Source: Bradyrhizobium sp. dw_78 (lineage in GTDB: Bacteria; Pseudomonadota; Alphaproteobacteria; Rhizobiales; Xanthobacteraceae). From it: 64,000 bases of DNA. Within the stretch, counting starts at the first letter, position 1. Each line of letters starts with the position of its first letter. Position numbers and translations under genes: made by a program. Shown in pieces: positions 26,178 through 38,076 of this stretch. The notes under the pieces were generated by a model. That model was given only the letters and a program-made list of their open reading frames with translations, did no database searches and was not told the DNA's origin. The stretch lies in assembly GCF_018449525.1 (NCBI RefSeq), contig NZ_JAAVUS010000014.1:80651-144650 (forward strand), read 5' to 3'.

Positions 26178-27095
26178 CTACTCCGGCAGCGGAATGAACT
26201 CGTGTTCGTTGGGAACGGGTGCGAAATGACCGGTTTTCCAGTCCTGTTTGGCCTGCTCGATCCGTTCCTTGCTGGAGGAGACGAAATTCCACCAGATATG
26301 GCGCGGACCCTCGAGCGCGTCGCCGCCGAGAAACATCATCCGGGTCGGTTTCAGCGTCTTCACGGTGATGCGGTCGCCGGGCCGGAAGATCAGAAGGCGC
26401 GGCGATTCATAGCGTTCATTGGCGATCTCGACTTCGCCGTCGACCACATAGATCGCGCGTTCCTCATGATCGGGATCGAGCGGCAGGCTGACGCCCTGCT
26501 CGGCCGTGACCTCGGTGTAGAACCAGGGCGACACCATCGTGACCGGCGATTTTACGCCAAATCCGCTGCCGGCGATAATGCGCGCGGTGAAGCCGCGTTC
26601 CTTGACGGTGGGCAGGCTCCCGGCCGAATAATGCTGGAACGAAGGTGCGATCTCCTCCGAGGCTTGCGGCAGCGCGATCCAGCTTTGCAGGCCGAGCATC
26701 TTCTGCCCGTCGCGCCGCTGTACGTCGGGGGTGCGCTCCGAATGGGCGATGCCGCGCCCGGCCGTCATCAGGTTCATCGCGCCGGGCTGGATTTCCTGGA
26801 TGTTGCCCTCGCTGTCGCGGTGCATGATGCTGCCGTCGAACAGATAGGTGACGGTGGCGAGCCCGATATGCGGATGCGGGCGTACGTCCATGCCCTTGCC
26901 GGCGATGAACTGCACCGGACCGAAATGGTCGAAAAAGATGAAAGGGCCGACCATCTGGCGCTTGCCATGCGGCAGCGCGCGGCGCACCTCGAAGCCGTCG
27001 CCGAGGTCACGGGTGCGCGGCACGATGACCAGTTCCAGCGCATCGCAGGAGCGGGGATCGCCGAGGATGGGATCGTTGGAGGGAAGCCAGCTCAT
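26178..27095 (-). CDS. Pirin family protein
   Basis: 305 residues from ATG 27095, chosen because GGAG lies 7 bases upstream; a start at 27122 is less likely. It is a bicupin with the pirin pattern: FIFFDHFGP, then PHPHIGLATVTYLFDG and a glutamate-containing SEGNIQEIQPG, giving the His/Glu metal site of the N-terminal cupin. Some pirins act as quercetinases or as regulators binding other proteins; which applies here is unknown. It lies 69 bp upstream of purC on the same strand and may be co-transcribed. Confidence 0.85.
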   Translation of the reverse strand: MSWLPSNDPILGDPRSCDALELVIVPRTRDLGDGFEVRRALPHGKRQMVGPFIFFDHFGPVQFIAGKGMDVRPHPHIGLATVTYLFDGSIMHRDSEGNIQEIQPGAMNLMTAGRGIAHSERTPDVQRRDGQKMLGLQSWIALPQASEEIAPSFQHYSAGSLPTVKERGFTARIIAGSGFGVKSPVTMVSPWFYTEVTAEQGVSLPLDPDHEERAIYVVDGEVEIANERYESPRLLIFRPGDRITVKTLKPTRMMFLGGDALEGPRHIWWNFVSSSKERIEQAKQDWKTGHFAPVPNEHEFIPLPE

Positions 27096-27324
27096 GAGGA
27101 AACTCCGTGAGTTTTGCGGCAATCATAGCAGCAATTGTCTGGGCGCGCTCAAGCCTCCATTCGCCGCCGCGGCAAGATCCGTCAGCACGCCCTGCGTTGC
27201 CGGAGCGGCGAAGCCCGCCGCTTGTACACCCTGCGACGATGGCGGTAAGCACGTGTATAAAGCCGGCGCTTTCGCCGGAACCCGCCCCATCTGAGCACGC
27301 AATTTCAGTCAATATGTCGAGGTC

Positions 27325-28248
27325 ATGACCCTGCCCCCATCCCAGAAGGACCGTTCCACCGTTGCTGTCATTGGCCTTGGAAGCATCGGGGGTGTCGCGG
27401 CGGGATGCCTGCGCATTGCCGATCGGCATGACGTCGTCGCCTGCGTCCGGCATCCGATCGAGCGGCTGGTGCTTGAACAATCGGCAGGAAGCGTCGAGGT
27501 GCCGTTGCGCGCGCTGACGGACCCGGCGCAGGCATCGCGCGTCGATTGGGTTCTGCTCTGCACCAAGGTCCAGCAGACGCCGTTGACCGCGCCGTGGCTG
27601 GCGCGGCTGTGCGATTCGGCGACGCGGGTTGCGGTCTTGCAGAACGGGATCGATCATGTCGCGCGGGTCGCGCCTCTGGCCGGTGGCGCGGGTATCGTTC
27701 CGGCCATCGTCTATTATAATGGCGAGCGGCTCGGTCATGACCAAGTCCGCCTGCGCCAGGTCGCGGAACATGACCTCGCCGTGCCGGACGATGCCGATGG
27801 CCGCGCGTTTGCGCGACTGCTCGAAGGTACGGCGCTGCGCGTTCTGACCAGCGACGATTTTCCGACATTGGCGTGGCGCAAGCTGCTGATCAACGCCATC
27901 GCCAATCCCGTCACGGCGCTCACCTTGCAGCGGCAGGCAGTGTTCCGGCGCGACGACATCAAGGCGTTGTGTGTCGCGATCCTCGACGAGGCCGTGGCGG
28001 TGGCGCGCGCCGACGGGGCGCATCTGGCCGAGGACGAATCGCAGCGAACCCTGGCGACGCTGCTCACCTATCCTCCCGAAGCCGGCACCTCGATGTATTT
28101 CGATCGGCTGGCGGGGCGGTCGCTCGAAGTCGAAGCCCTGACCGGCGCCGTCGTCGCGGCCGGTCAACGGCTTCATGTCGCGACGCCGCTCAATGCGGCG
28201 CTATTGGCGCTGCTGCGCGCCATCAGCGACGCGGCGAGTGCGAAATAA
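27325..28248 (+). CDS. 2-dehydropantoate 2-reductase-like protein
   Basis: 307 residues. The N-terminal Rossmann fold shows VAVIGLGSIGGVAAGCL, and the C-terminal helical domain has LAWRKLLINAIANPVTAL, containing the catalytic-type Lys and Asn of ketopantoate reductases. These enzymes reduce ketopantoate with NADPH in pantothenate synthesis, but paralogues act on other 2-oxo acids. The absence of other pan genes leaves the substrate open. A pirin gene is divergently placed on the left. Confidence 0.8.
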   Translation: MTLPPSQKDRSTVAVIGLGSIGGVAAGCLRIADRHDVVACVRHPIERLVLEQSAGSVEVPLRALTDPAQASRVDWVLLCTKVQQTPLTAPWLARLCDSATRVAVLQNGIDHVARVAPLAGGAGIVPAIVYYNGERLGHDQVRLRQVAEHDLAVPDDADGRAFARLLEGTALRVLTSDDFPTLAWRKLLINAIANPVTALTLQRQAVFRRDDIKALCVAILDEAVAVARADGAHLAEDESQRTLATLLTYPPEAGTSMYFDRLAGRSLEVEALTGAVVAAGQRLHVATPLNAALLALLRAISDAASAK

Positions 28249-28263
28249 CTGCCGTTTAGCGTC

Positions 28264-29634
28264 CTATTGCCGGCCAAGCTGTGTGGCCTTCTCGACGCGG
28301 TCGAACCGCTCCAGCGACAGGATCGCGCTTGCGAATTGCTCGGCGCGGCCGCTCAGCACCGGGCGGGCGAGGGTGAGGAATTTCTGCTGCATCGCCTGCG
28401 CGTCCGGAAAGGAATTCGGCTCGCCGGACGGGTCGGCGTAAATCCGCTCATGCACGCCGTCGTCGGTTACGATGCTGACGCGGGCGCCGAACGGATGGCT
28501 GCGGCCGATTTCGAGCCGGTCGTCCTGCACCACGTCGAACTTGTCGGCCAGCGCGTCGACCGCGGCATCGCCGAGCTTGTCGTAATCGTCCCAGCCGAAG
28601 CGGCCCTGATCGAGCGCGACCGCGCCGGTGAAGAACATCGAGAACTGGCCGCCGACGATCGAGGTCGGATGCCGCTTGGTGGCGGCGTCGCCGGTGAGCG
28701 TGATGCCGTTGCGGTGCAGGCCGATCTCGACGCGCTTGATCTGGTCCGGCGTCAGATTGTGCTCGCGGCGCATCGCGATCAGCGCATCGAGCGCGGCATG
28801 GGTATAGCGGCAGCTCGGATAGGGCTTTACGCCGATCTTCATGGTTTCATAGATGTCGCCGAGCCCGGCCACGGCCTTGCCGGGATGCGCATTGTCGCTA
28901 TAGCCGACCAGAAGGCCATGCTTGCCCTCGACCGATTCGATCGCGCCGACGAAATCGTTGCGCGCCAGCGTCGCCGCGATCACGCCGTTCATGGCGGCGG
29001 CGCCGACCTGATAGCGCTTGTTCCAGGCGCCGTTGACCAGGAATTGCAGCGAGCCCGCGGCCTGGCTGCCGGAGACGCCGAACGCCGCGACGATCCGGTC
29101 TTTTGGGAGGCCGAACAGTTTTGCGGCGGCGGCGGCGGCGCCATAGGTGCCCGCGGTCGCGGTGGGGTGAAAGCCGCGCGCGTAATGCGAGGTCGGGTCG
29201 AGCGCGTTGCCGAGTCGGCAGCAGACTTCATAACCGGCCACGATCGCGGTCAGCACGTCGCGGCCCGATGCGCCGACCATTTCGCCGACCGCGAACGCGG
29301 CCGGCACCACCGGCGCGCTCGGATGCAGCGAGGAATCGGCGTGGGTATCGTCGAAATCCAGCGAATGGCCGAGCGCGCCGTTGAGCAGGGCTGCGACCGC
29401 AGGCGTCCAGGTCTTGTCATCGCCGAACACGGTGGAGGAGCCCTTGCCGTCGAGCGCGAGCGCTTCGAGCATGTTGAGCAGCGACGGTGTGGATTCCGCA
29501 TCCCGCCGCGCCCGGATCGCGCTGCCGAGGAAGTCGAGCGTCAGCACCTTGGCGCGCTCCAGCACCTGCGCCGGGATGTCCTCGAATTTCAGATCGGCGA
29601 CGTAAGCGGCGAGCGTTGCGGTTTCATGGGCCAT
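28264..29634 (-). CDS. MmgE/PrpD family dehydratase/isomerase
   Basis: 456 residues, a full-length member of the MmgE/PrpD fold, which includes 2-methylcitrate dehydratase, cis-aconitate decarboxylase and iminodisuccinate epimerase. Recognisable segments are GSSTVFGDDKTW, GHSLDFDDTH, VVAGYEVCCRLG, FHPTATAGTYGAAAAAAKL and KPYPSCRYTHAALDAL. It is convergent with the reductase-like gene (15 bp between stops). No prpB or prpC lies nearby, so the methylcitrate cycle is not supported and the substrate is unknown. Confidence 0.85.
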   Translation of the reverse strand: MAHETATLAAYVADLKFEDIPAQVLERAKVLTLDFLGSAIRARRDAESTPSLLNMLEALALDGKGSSTVFGDDKTWTPAVAALLNGALGHSLDFDDTHADSSLHPSAPVVPAAFAVGEMVGASGRDVLTAIVAGYEVCCRLGNALDPTSHYARGFHPTATAGTYGAAAAAAKLFGLPKDRIVAAFGVSGSQAAGSLQFLVNGAWNKRYQVGAAAMNGVIAATLARNDFVGAIESVEGKHGLLVGYSDNAHPGKAVAGLGDIYETMKIGVKPYPSCRYTHAALDALIAMRREHNLTPDQIKRVEIGLHRNGITLTGDAATKRHPTSIVGGQFSMFFTGAVALDQGRFGWDDYDKLGDAAVDALADKFDVVQDDRLEIGRSHPFGARVSIVTDDGVHERIYADPSGEPNSFPDAQAMQQKFLTLARPVLSGRAEQFASAILSLERFDRVEKATQLGRQ

Positions 29635-29822
29635 GCATTGCCTCGTTCGTTCTTATGCGTTCCCTATGCGATTTTGGTACGGCGCTCGCGGAGCGCCGTC
29701 AACTTCGCCGGTTGCGGGTCAGACCCCTGCTTTCCATGCGGCAGGGCTCGAGACTGGCGCCGGTCGCGAACTGATGTAATGGTCAGGCGGAATTCCAGCA
29801 AATGCCGATGACGGAGGCAACC

Positions 29823-30311
29823 ATGCAACGACGCAAATTCCTGATCGCCGGGGCGGTAACGGCCGCCGGCGCCGTTTCCACAGCCGCGCTCGCCCAGAAC
29901 GGCGCGACGCAATCCTTGCCGGATCGCTTCGCCGCCACGTTGAGCGCGCACGACATCGGGGCCTTCGCTGATCTGTTCTCGGAGGATTATGTCAACCACC
30001 AGTTCAGCGCGGCGGCTCCTGCGCCGGCCGCGGGAAAATCCCCTAAGCAGGCGTCGGTCGATTTCTTTGCCGCGCGGCTGGCGGGCATGTCCGACCTGCA
30101 GGTCGCCGTCGAAACGGCGATCGTAACCGGCGACCGGATCGCCGCGAGTTTCGTCTATACCGGCACGCATGACGGAGCCTATCTGGGCGTCGCGCCGACC
30201 CATCGCCGGCTGAAATTCACTTCATGCGATATATTCACCGTGAAGGATGGCCGGCTTCGCGAACATTGGGGCATGGGCGACATCGCCGGAATTCTGGCTC
30301 AGCTACGCTGA
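29823..30311 (+). CDS. Exported NTF2-like / SnoaL-type protein
   Basis: 162 residues from ATG 29823. The N-terminus is a Tat-like signal: MQRRKFLIAGAVTAAG followed by a cleavage-type ALAQ. The rest is a small NTF2-like cone fold of the ester cyclase or SnoaL type: FADLFSEDYVNHQ, then a C-terminal strand pair DIFTVKDGRLREHW. Such proteins can be polyketide cyclases or have unknown roles. It is convergent with, and overlaps by 9 bases, the next gene. Confidence 0.75.
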   Translation: MQRRKFLIAGAVTAAGAVSTAALAQNGATQSLPDRFAATLSAHDIGAFADLFSEDYVNHQFSAAAPAPAAGKSPKQASVDFFAARLAGMSDLQVAVETAIVTGDRIAASFVYTGTHDGAYLGVAPTHRRLKFTSCDIFTVKDGRLREHWGMGDIAGILAQLR

Positions 30312-31343
30312 GCCGGCCAGCAATTCGCGAACCAGCGGAATCACCTTGGTCCCGTAAAGCTCGATGCTGCGCATGAGCTTTTCGTGGGGCAGCCCGCCGG
30401 CGCTATACTTCATGTCGAACCGCGAAATCCCGAGCGCGCGCACGGTCGATACGATCTTGCGCGCCACTGTCTGCGGCGAGCCGACATACAGGGAGCCGTG
30501 GGCCGCCTCCCGATCGAATTCGGCCTGCTGCATCGGCGGCCAGCCGCGTTCGGCGCCGATCCGGTCACGCATCCGCTTGTAATCCGGCCAGAGTTCTTCG
30601 TGCGCCTGTTCGTCGCTGTCCGCGACATAGCCCGGCGAATGCACGCCGATCGGCTGCACCGGTCGACCGATCTGACCATAGGCGCGGCGATAGAGATCGA
30701 CATAAGGCTGGAAGCGGTTCGGATCGCCGCCGATGATGGCAAGCATCAGCGGCATGTCGTACCGGACCGCGCGCACCACGGATTCCGGGCTGCCGCCAAC
30801 GCCGATCCAGGTCTTGAGATGTCCGGTCTCGACCGGCGGGAACACGCGCTGATCGACCAGGGGCGGCCGCGTCGTGCCTTGCCAGGTGACGGGCTCCTGC
30901 GCGATCAGGGCCGCGAACAGGTCGAGTTTTTCCTCGAAAAGCCGCTCATAATCGCTGAGCTCGAATCCAAACAGCGGAAAGGATTCCGTGAAGGATCCGC
31001 GGCCGAGAATGACTTCGGCACGCCCGCCCGATGCGGCGTCCAGCGTTGCAAACCGCTGGAACACCCGGATGGGATCGTCCGAACTGAGCACCGTCACCGC
31101 CGAGCCCAGACGAATTCGTTTCGTGCGCCCCGCAATTGCAGCCAGCACGACTTCCGGCGCGGACACCGCGAAGTCGGTCCGGTGATGTTCGCCGACGCCG
31201 AAAAAGTCGATGCCCAATTGATCGGCGAGGACAGCCTCGTCGATGACGTTTCGGATCACCTGGGCATGAGGCAGGGGATGGCCATCAATCCCGGTCGTCA
31301 CATCGCCGAACGTATCCAGCCCAAGTTCCAGACTTCTCACCAT
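30303..31343 (-). CDS. LLM-class flavin-dependent oxidoreductase
   Basis: 346 residues with the luciferase-like TIM-barrel pattern: ADQLGIDFFGVGEHHRTDF, then RIRLGSAVTVLSSDDPIRVFQRFATLD and AEVILGRGSF. These bind FMN or F420 and oxidise or reduce small substrates. The C-terminal part has the usual GSPQTVARKI helix. The substrate is unknown. It starts at ATG 31343 and has no obvious operon partner. Confidence 0.85.
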   Translation of the reverse strand: MVRSLELGLDTFGDVTTGIDGHPLPHAQVIRNVIDEAVLADQLGIDFFGVGEHHRTDFAVSAPEVVLAAIAGRTKRIRLGSAVTVLSSDDPIRVFQRFATLDAASGGRAEVILGRGSFTESFPLFGFELSDYERLFEEKLDLFAALIAQEPVTWQGTTRPPLVDQRVFPPVETGHLKTWIGVGGSPESVVRAVRYDMPLMLAIIGGDPNRFQPYVDLYRRAYGQIGRPVQPIGVHSPGYVADSDEQAHEELWPDYKRMRDRIGAERGWPPMQQAEFDREAAHGSLYVGSPQTVARKIVSTVRALGISRFDMKYSAGGLPHEKLMRSIELYGTKVIPLVRELLAGSA

Positions 31344-31461
31344 GTCGCTCTCGATTGATTTGCGGCCACCCGTGTACGTCGATAGCTCGATCTCTTGCGG
31401 CCATCATGCGGCCCGGCACCGTATGGCTTCTGCATTTCTAGCACGTTGACCAATATGGGTT

Positions 31462-31941
31462 TCAAGCCGCCGCCTTTTGCAGCATGGCGGCAACGATCAG
31501 GCGGTGAAAGGGCAGGATGATTGCGAGATAGACGCGGCCGAGCCGGTTATGCGTCCTGACCAGCGTCGTCGCGGTAACGTGTTGGCCGGAGCCGGAAGAG
31601 GCGACGTCCACCACCAGGCGAAAATCCAGATGCTTGTCGTTGAAGCCTGCGACAAGGCGATCCGGTGTTTCGCGGAGGACCGGAAATATCCCGATCATCT
31701 CGCGGGACGGCCATTCGCCCTCGCCCGATGTTTTCAAGCCAAACGGGGCGACCAGAAGATTGCGGAGCGACATCAGAACTTCGATCCATCGCGGCGAGCG
31801 CTCCGTCATCCGCTCCGCGGCCTGACGCGCGTCGCGGATTTCGCGCTGCGTTTCAATGCGGAAAGCGTCGGCGAATTGCGCGCCGGAGAGCAGTGCGCCG
31901 GTATCGATATCGGGTGCAACCTCGCGGACCTTCATGGTCAA
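31462..31941 (-). CDS. DUF2867-like protein
   Basis: 159 residues (ATG 31941, or 31935 two codons on). It matches the DUF2867 pattern: a basic segment in the middle (SLRNLLVAPFGL), IGIFPVLRETPDRLVAGFNDKHLDFRLVVDV, and a hydrophobic C-terminus HRLIVAAML. The family is of unknown function and often adjoins lipid or NAD-binding proteins. There is no signal peptide. The gene stands alone between the flavin enzyme and a repeat-rich region. Confidence 0.65.
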   Translation of the reverse strand: MTMKVREVAPDIDTGALLSGAQFADAFRIETQREIRDARQAAERMTERSPRWIEVLMSLRNLLVAPFGLKTSGEGEWPSREMIGIFPVLRETPDRLVAGFNDKHLDFRLVVDVASSGSGQHVTATTLVRTHNRLGRVYLAIILPFHRLIVAAMLQKAAA

Positions 31942-32038
31942 AAAGCCTGTTTGCCGGCGAGCGGATCAATCCAGCCAGAACTTATAACGCTATAGCATCC
32001 CAGCAAGCGGTCTGCCGCCCTTTGCTTATCAAGAGCTT

Positions 32039-32132
32039 GGTTCGGATTGAATCAGAACCAAAGCTATTGATTCTTGTTTTGACGCGTTTTCTTCGCGCGA
32101 ACCGGTATCCACTTCACTCAAAAACGCTCTAG
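32039..32132 (+). repeat. Dispersed ~100-bp repeat, copy 2
   Basis: GGTTCGGATTGAATCAGAACC, spacer, then TTTTGACGCGTTTTCTTCGCGCGAACCGGTATCC and an end AAAAACGCTCTAG. A few substitutions separate it from the other copies. Confidence 0.85.
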
Positions 32133-32180
32133 CCTGGGCCGCAACAGGACGGCAGTCATGGCTTCACGTTCCCGCGGCGC

Positions 32181-32660
32181 GTGAACTGCCCGAGTGATGC
32201 ATCAAGAATGCCCCTCGAAAAAACAGAGGGCGCAGCGCGACCCTCAAGGGAGGGCGCGGGGAAGGCCGGGTGCCCGTTGCACCCGCAGCCTCGCGTGCAA
32301 AAGGTAAAAAGCACACGAGTTCGTCACCACAGGTACACCGGGACAGCCCGGCCTTCCCTGCGCAATGGTTTTAACGGTTTCCTTCGTGCTCTCCCTGGCG
32401 ACCGGGCTTTATTGTCACCATCACCCGCGAGACGCGGCAACGCGTCTTCGCGAATTTGACGCCAGCGTCGGGGCGTCAGGACCACACGACTTCGCCGTCC
32501 GCAACAACAGCGTTCGTCTCTCGCCGCTGCCGCGTCCACCGCATTCCACCGCAACGTTCGTGACGATCGCGAGCCGCCCCTCATCCGCGGTGAGACACGC
32601 GGAGTTAAAGCGGTGATTTGGCCACGGCGGGAAGCGGAATATTTTCTGCAAAAGGGCTGG
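32181..32660. repeat. Long structured intergenic element
   Basis: A non-coding stretch with several inverted repeats: GGGAAGGCCGGG at 32259-32270 pairs with CCCGGCCTTCCC at 32347-32358, a hairpin around GACGCGGCAACGCGTC at 32431-32446, and GACGCC...GGCGTC at 32459-32478. From memory, very similar segments recur many times in Bradyrhizobium genomes and are often miscalled as small genes. That recurrence is recalled, not shown here. Confidence 0.5.
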
Positions 32661-32720
32661 CCAGACTTTTGGTGATTTGCCCGTCGGGCCGTTTTGCGGG
32701 TGCCGCCGCCTCCTCCCACC

Positions 32721-32811
32721 GTCATTCCGGGGCAGCCCGCAGGGCTGAACCAGGAATCCATCGGGCCATATATGGATTCCGGGTTCGCGCTATAGCGCGC
32801 CCCGGAATGAC
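32721..32811. repeat. Palindromic GTCATTCCGGGG element
   Basis: GTCATTCCGGGG at 32721-32732 and its complement CCCCGGAATGAC at 32800-32811 bracket internal inverted repeats (ATCCATCGGGCCATATATGGAT). The same ends occur at 49201-49240 and 62536-62657. Confidence 0.75.
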
Positions 32812-32903
32812 GGTCGTGTTTAATGGCTGCTGCATCCGGCAAATCATCGGTCCATCCGGCTTCACCGGTTGCCGGCAATGGGAGCGATCCGCTTTCCTGC
32901 CGG

Positions 32904-34196
32904 TCAGCCACGCTCCGGCACGCGGGTGATTTTCGCGCCGAGCGCGTTGAGGCGTTCATCGATCCGCTCATAGCCGCGCTCGATCTGGTCGGCATTGTTG
33001 ATGGTGCTGGTGCCTTCGGCACATACCGCGGCCAGCAGCATCGCCATGCCGGCGCGGATATCGGGCGATATCATCGAGGCGGCGTGAAGGCGGCTTGGCC
33101 CCGCCACGATCGCGCGGTGCGGATCGCACAGCACGATGCGCGCGCCCATCGAGATCAGCTTGTCGACGAAGAACATCCGCGACTCGAACATCTTCTCGAA
33201 CATCAGGATCACGCCGTCGCACTGGCTCGCGGTCACGATCGCGATCGACATCAGGTCGGCGGGGAAGGCTGGCCAGGGCTGGTCTTCCAGCTTCGGCACA
33301 TGGCCGCCGAAATCGTCCTTGATCTTCATCGCCTGGCCCGAAGGCACGACGAGATCATCGCCTTCGACGCCACAGACGATGCCGAGCCGCTCAAATCCCA
33401 TCCGGATCGAGCGCAGATGTTCGACGCCGGCGCGCGCGATCCGCAAAGGCGATCGTGTCACCGCGGCGAGCCCGATCAGCGAGCCGACCTCGATATGGTC
33501 GGGGCCGATCGCATAGCGCGCCGGGCCCAGCGTCGCCGGGCCGTGTACGATCATGGTGTTGGTGCCGATGCCTTCGATGCGGGCGCCGATCGCGACCAGG
33601 AAATGTGCGAGATCCTGCACATGCGGTTCGGATGCGGCGTTGCGCAGATAGGTCGTGCCATGCGCCGCCACCGCCGCGACCAGCGCGTTTTCAGTGGCGG
33701 TCACGCTTGGTTCGTCGAGGAAGACGTCCGCGCCCTTGAGACGCGAAGCCCGAAATTCAAGCCGGTGGGTCGTCGTCACGGTGGCGCCGAGCTGCTCGAA
33801 CGCCAGAAAATGCGTATCGAGGCGCCGGCGTCCGATCACGTCGCCGCCGGGCGGCGGCAGCGTGACTTCGCCGCAGCGGGCGAGCAACGGTCCGGCCAGC
33901 AGGATCGAGGCGCGGATCCGCGCGCATAATTCGGGGTCGAGATCGGTGGCCCGGATTTCCTTGGCATGGATCGCGAGCGTGTTGCGGCTCTGCCATTCGG
34001 CGGACGCGCCGACGGAGCGGACCAGTTCGACCAGCGTTTCGGTGTCGCGAATCCGCGGCACGTTTTCCAGCGTCACCGGATGTTCGGTGAGCAGTGCTGC
34101 GGCGATGATCGGCAGCGCCGCATTCTTGTTGCCGGACGGCTCGATGGTGCCGGTTAACCGATGGCCGCCTTCAACGACATATTGGACCGGCGGCAT
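32904..34196 (-). CDS. murA: UDP-N-acetylglucosamine 1-carboxyvinyltransferase, Asp variant
   Basis: 430 residues, full length. MurA adds enolpyruvyl from PEP to UDP-GlcNAc, the first committed step of peptidoglycan synthesis. The Lys of PSGNKNAALP and the rest of the fold are present. The usual PEP-reacting Cys (Cys115 in E. coli) is Asp119 here: GGDVIGRRRLD instead of GGCAIG. The Cys-to-Asp change is known from Mycobacterium and Chlamydia MurA and makes the enzyme insensitive to fosfomycin, so this copy should be active but fosfomycin resistant. It lies 16 bp after gyrB on the same strand. Many relatives carry a second murA elsewhere; whether this organism does cannot be seen. Confidence 0.9.
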   Translation of the reverse strand: MPPVQYVVEGGHRLTGTIEPSGNKNAALPIIAAALLTEHPVTLENVPRIRDTETLVELVRSVGASAEWQSRNTLAIHAKEIRATDLDPELCARIRASILLAGPLLARCGEVTLPPPGGDVIGRRRLDTHFLAFEQLGATVTTTHRLEFRASRLKGADVFLDEPSVTATENALVAAVAAHGTTYLRNAASEPHVQDLAHFLVAIGARIEGIGTNTMIVHGPATLGPARYAIGPDHIEVGSLIGLAAVTRSPLRIARAGVEHLRSIRMGFERLGIVCGVEGDDLVVPSGQAMKIKDDFGGHVPKLEDQPWPAFPADLMSIAIVTASQCDGVILMFEKMFESRMFFVDKLISMGARIVLCDPHRAIVAGPSRLHAASMISPDIRAGMAMLLAAVCAEGTSTINNADQIERGYERIDERLNALGAKITRVPERG

Positions 34197-34212
34197 GTGG
34201 CTTCACCACGCC

Positions 34213-36648
<2,436 letters not shown>

Positions 36649-36925
36649 GTGATGCCTTCGAGGATGTCCCGAATCAGCGGCGCAAGATCAGGCGCTGATG
36701 GAGCTATTTATGCCATGAAACAAGCCATGCGCCTAGCGCAAAGGCTCTCGCAACAAGCTATTGAATAAATGGGATTTTTTAAGGGTTTTTCAAGGCGCTC
36801 GGGGATCGATTCGAGGGGGTTGAAAAAGGCTGATTCGGGCGTGCGGCAGCGCTCCCCGGAACTGGCTTTCGTACCCTCCACGCGGCGCGAACGAGGCGCC
36901 GAAAATCGCCAACAAGCAAGAGCGA

Positions 36926-38071
36926 TCAGGTGCGGCCGCGTGGCGTGATACGGCCGGACTCGACGTCGAAAATCTCACCCGATGCGCCGATATCCGCGAA
37001 GGCGGCGGGATCGGCGCCGGTCATCCAGACCTGGGAGCCGAGCCTGGCCAGTTCCGCGAACAGCGCCTTGCGCCTGGCGGGATCGAGATGCGCGACCACC
37101 TCGTCGAGCAGCAGCAGCGGTATGATGCCGGTCATTTCCGCAACCAGGCTGGCATGCGCCAGCACTAGCCCGATCAGCAGCGCCTTTTGCTCGCCGGTCG
37201 AGGCGTCACGGGCCGGCATGTTTTTCGGCGCGTAGATCACTTGCAGATCGGTCAGATGAGGGCCATCGAGCGTGCGGCCGGCGGCGGCGTCGCGGGCGCG
37301 TCCCTGGCGCAGGATTTCGCGATAGCGGTCCTCGACGGCCGTAGCCGGCTCGTTTACCAGCGCATTCTCCATCCAGCCGTCCAGCGCGATCGCCGCGGCA
37401 GGGAACGCGGACTGCGCGCCGCGCTGGCGCAGCATCGCGGCCAGTCTGGTCAGGGTCTGGCCGCGTGTCGCCGCCACCGCGACGGCCAGTTCGGCGGTTT
37501 CGCGCTCGATCGCGTCGCACCAATGGTCGTCGAAATTGCGCACCTCGAGCAGCCGGTTGCGCGATCGCAACGAGCGGTCGAGCGCCGAGACCCGCGCCGA
37601 ATGTTCGCTGTCGATCGCCAGCACCAGGCGATCGAAAAAGCGCCGCCGCTCCGACGCTCCGCCCGCGAACAGCCCGTCCATCGACGGCGTCAGCCAGACC
37701 ATGCGCAGATGATCGCCGAACGCCGTAGCCGAGCCGACCGGCTCGCGGTCGATCCGGCAGCGACGGCTGGTGGCGGCGGCTTCGCCGGCCGGAGCGTCAA
37801 TGCCGGTGCCAAGCGTGGCCAGCCCCAGCGCGCCTTCCACCTCGGCCGATACCGCCCAGGAGCCGTCTCCCTGGATATCGGCGACTTCGTCAAGCGTCGC
37901 GCGACGCAGCCCGCGCCCAGGCGACAGAAACGAGATCGCTTCGATGCAGTTGGTCTTGCCGGCTCCGTTGGGCCCCACCAGCACCACCATCTCGCCGCGC
38001 GTCTCAAGGCCCGCCGCGCGATAATTGCGGAAATGCGTCAGGCCGAGGCGTCGGATGCGGGAAGGGGTCAT
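36926..38071 (-). CDS. recF: DNA repair ATPase RecF
   Basis: 381 residues from ATG 38071 (RIRRLGLTHFRNYRA follows), or four codons longer from 38083. RecF loads RecA at single-strand gaps with RecO and RecR. It has Walker A VGPNGAGKTNCIEAI, the ABC signature region DASTGEQKALLIGLVLAHA and Walker B IPLLLLDEVVAHLDP. The start is notable: only 5 bases upstream of ATG 38071 begins a perfect 33-bp repeat that flanks the GIY-YIG unit, and ATG 38083 lies inside that repeat. No strong ribosome site is visible before either start. Confidence 0.93.
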   Translation of the reverse strand: MTPSRIRRLGLTHFRNYRAAGLETRGEMVVLVGPNGAGKTNCIEAISFLSPGRGLRRATLDEVADIQGDGSWAVSAEVEGALGLATLGTGIDAPAGEAAATSRRCRIDREPVGSATAFGDHLRMVWLTPSMDGLFAGGASERRRFFDRLVLAIDSEHSARVSALDRSLRSRNRLLEVRNFDDHWCDAIERETAELAVAVAATRGQTLTRLAAMLRQRGAQSAFPAAAIALDGWMENALVNEPATAVEDRYREILRQGRARDAAAGRTLDGPHLTDLQVIYAPKNMPARDASTGEQKALLIGLVLAHASLVAEMTGIIPLLLLDEVVAHLDPARRKALFAELARLGSQVWMTGADPAAFADIGASGEIFDVESGRITPRGRT

Positions 38072-38076
38072 GCTGC

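Larger units (their letters stand above)
31942..32903. other. Gene-free repeat-rich interval
   Basis: About 960 bp with no convincing gene. It holds a copy of the dispersed ~100-bp repeat (32039-32132), a long structured repeat (about 32181-32660) and a palindromic GTCATTCCGGGG element (32721-32811). Open frames in it are by-products of these repeats. Confidence 0.7.

Noticed and set aside
25056..27110. A 684-residue plus-strand frame opposite purC and the pirin gene.
   Set aside because: Antisense to two well-supported genes, starts in a repeat.
32421..32651. Small protein genes in the repeat interval.
   Set aside because: The frames lie inside structured repeats and lack ribosome sites and domains.
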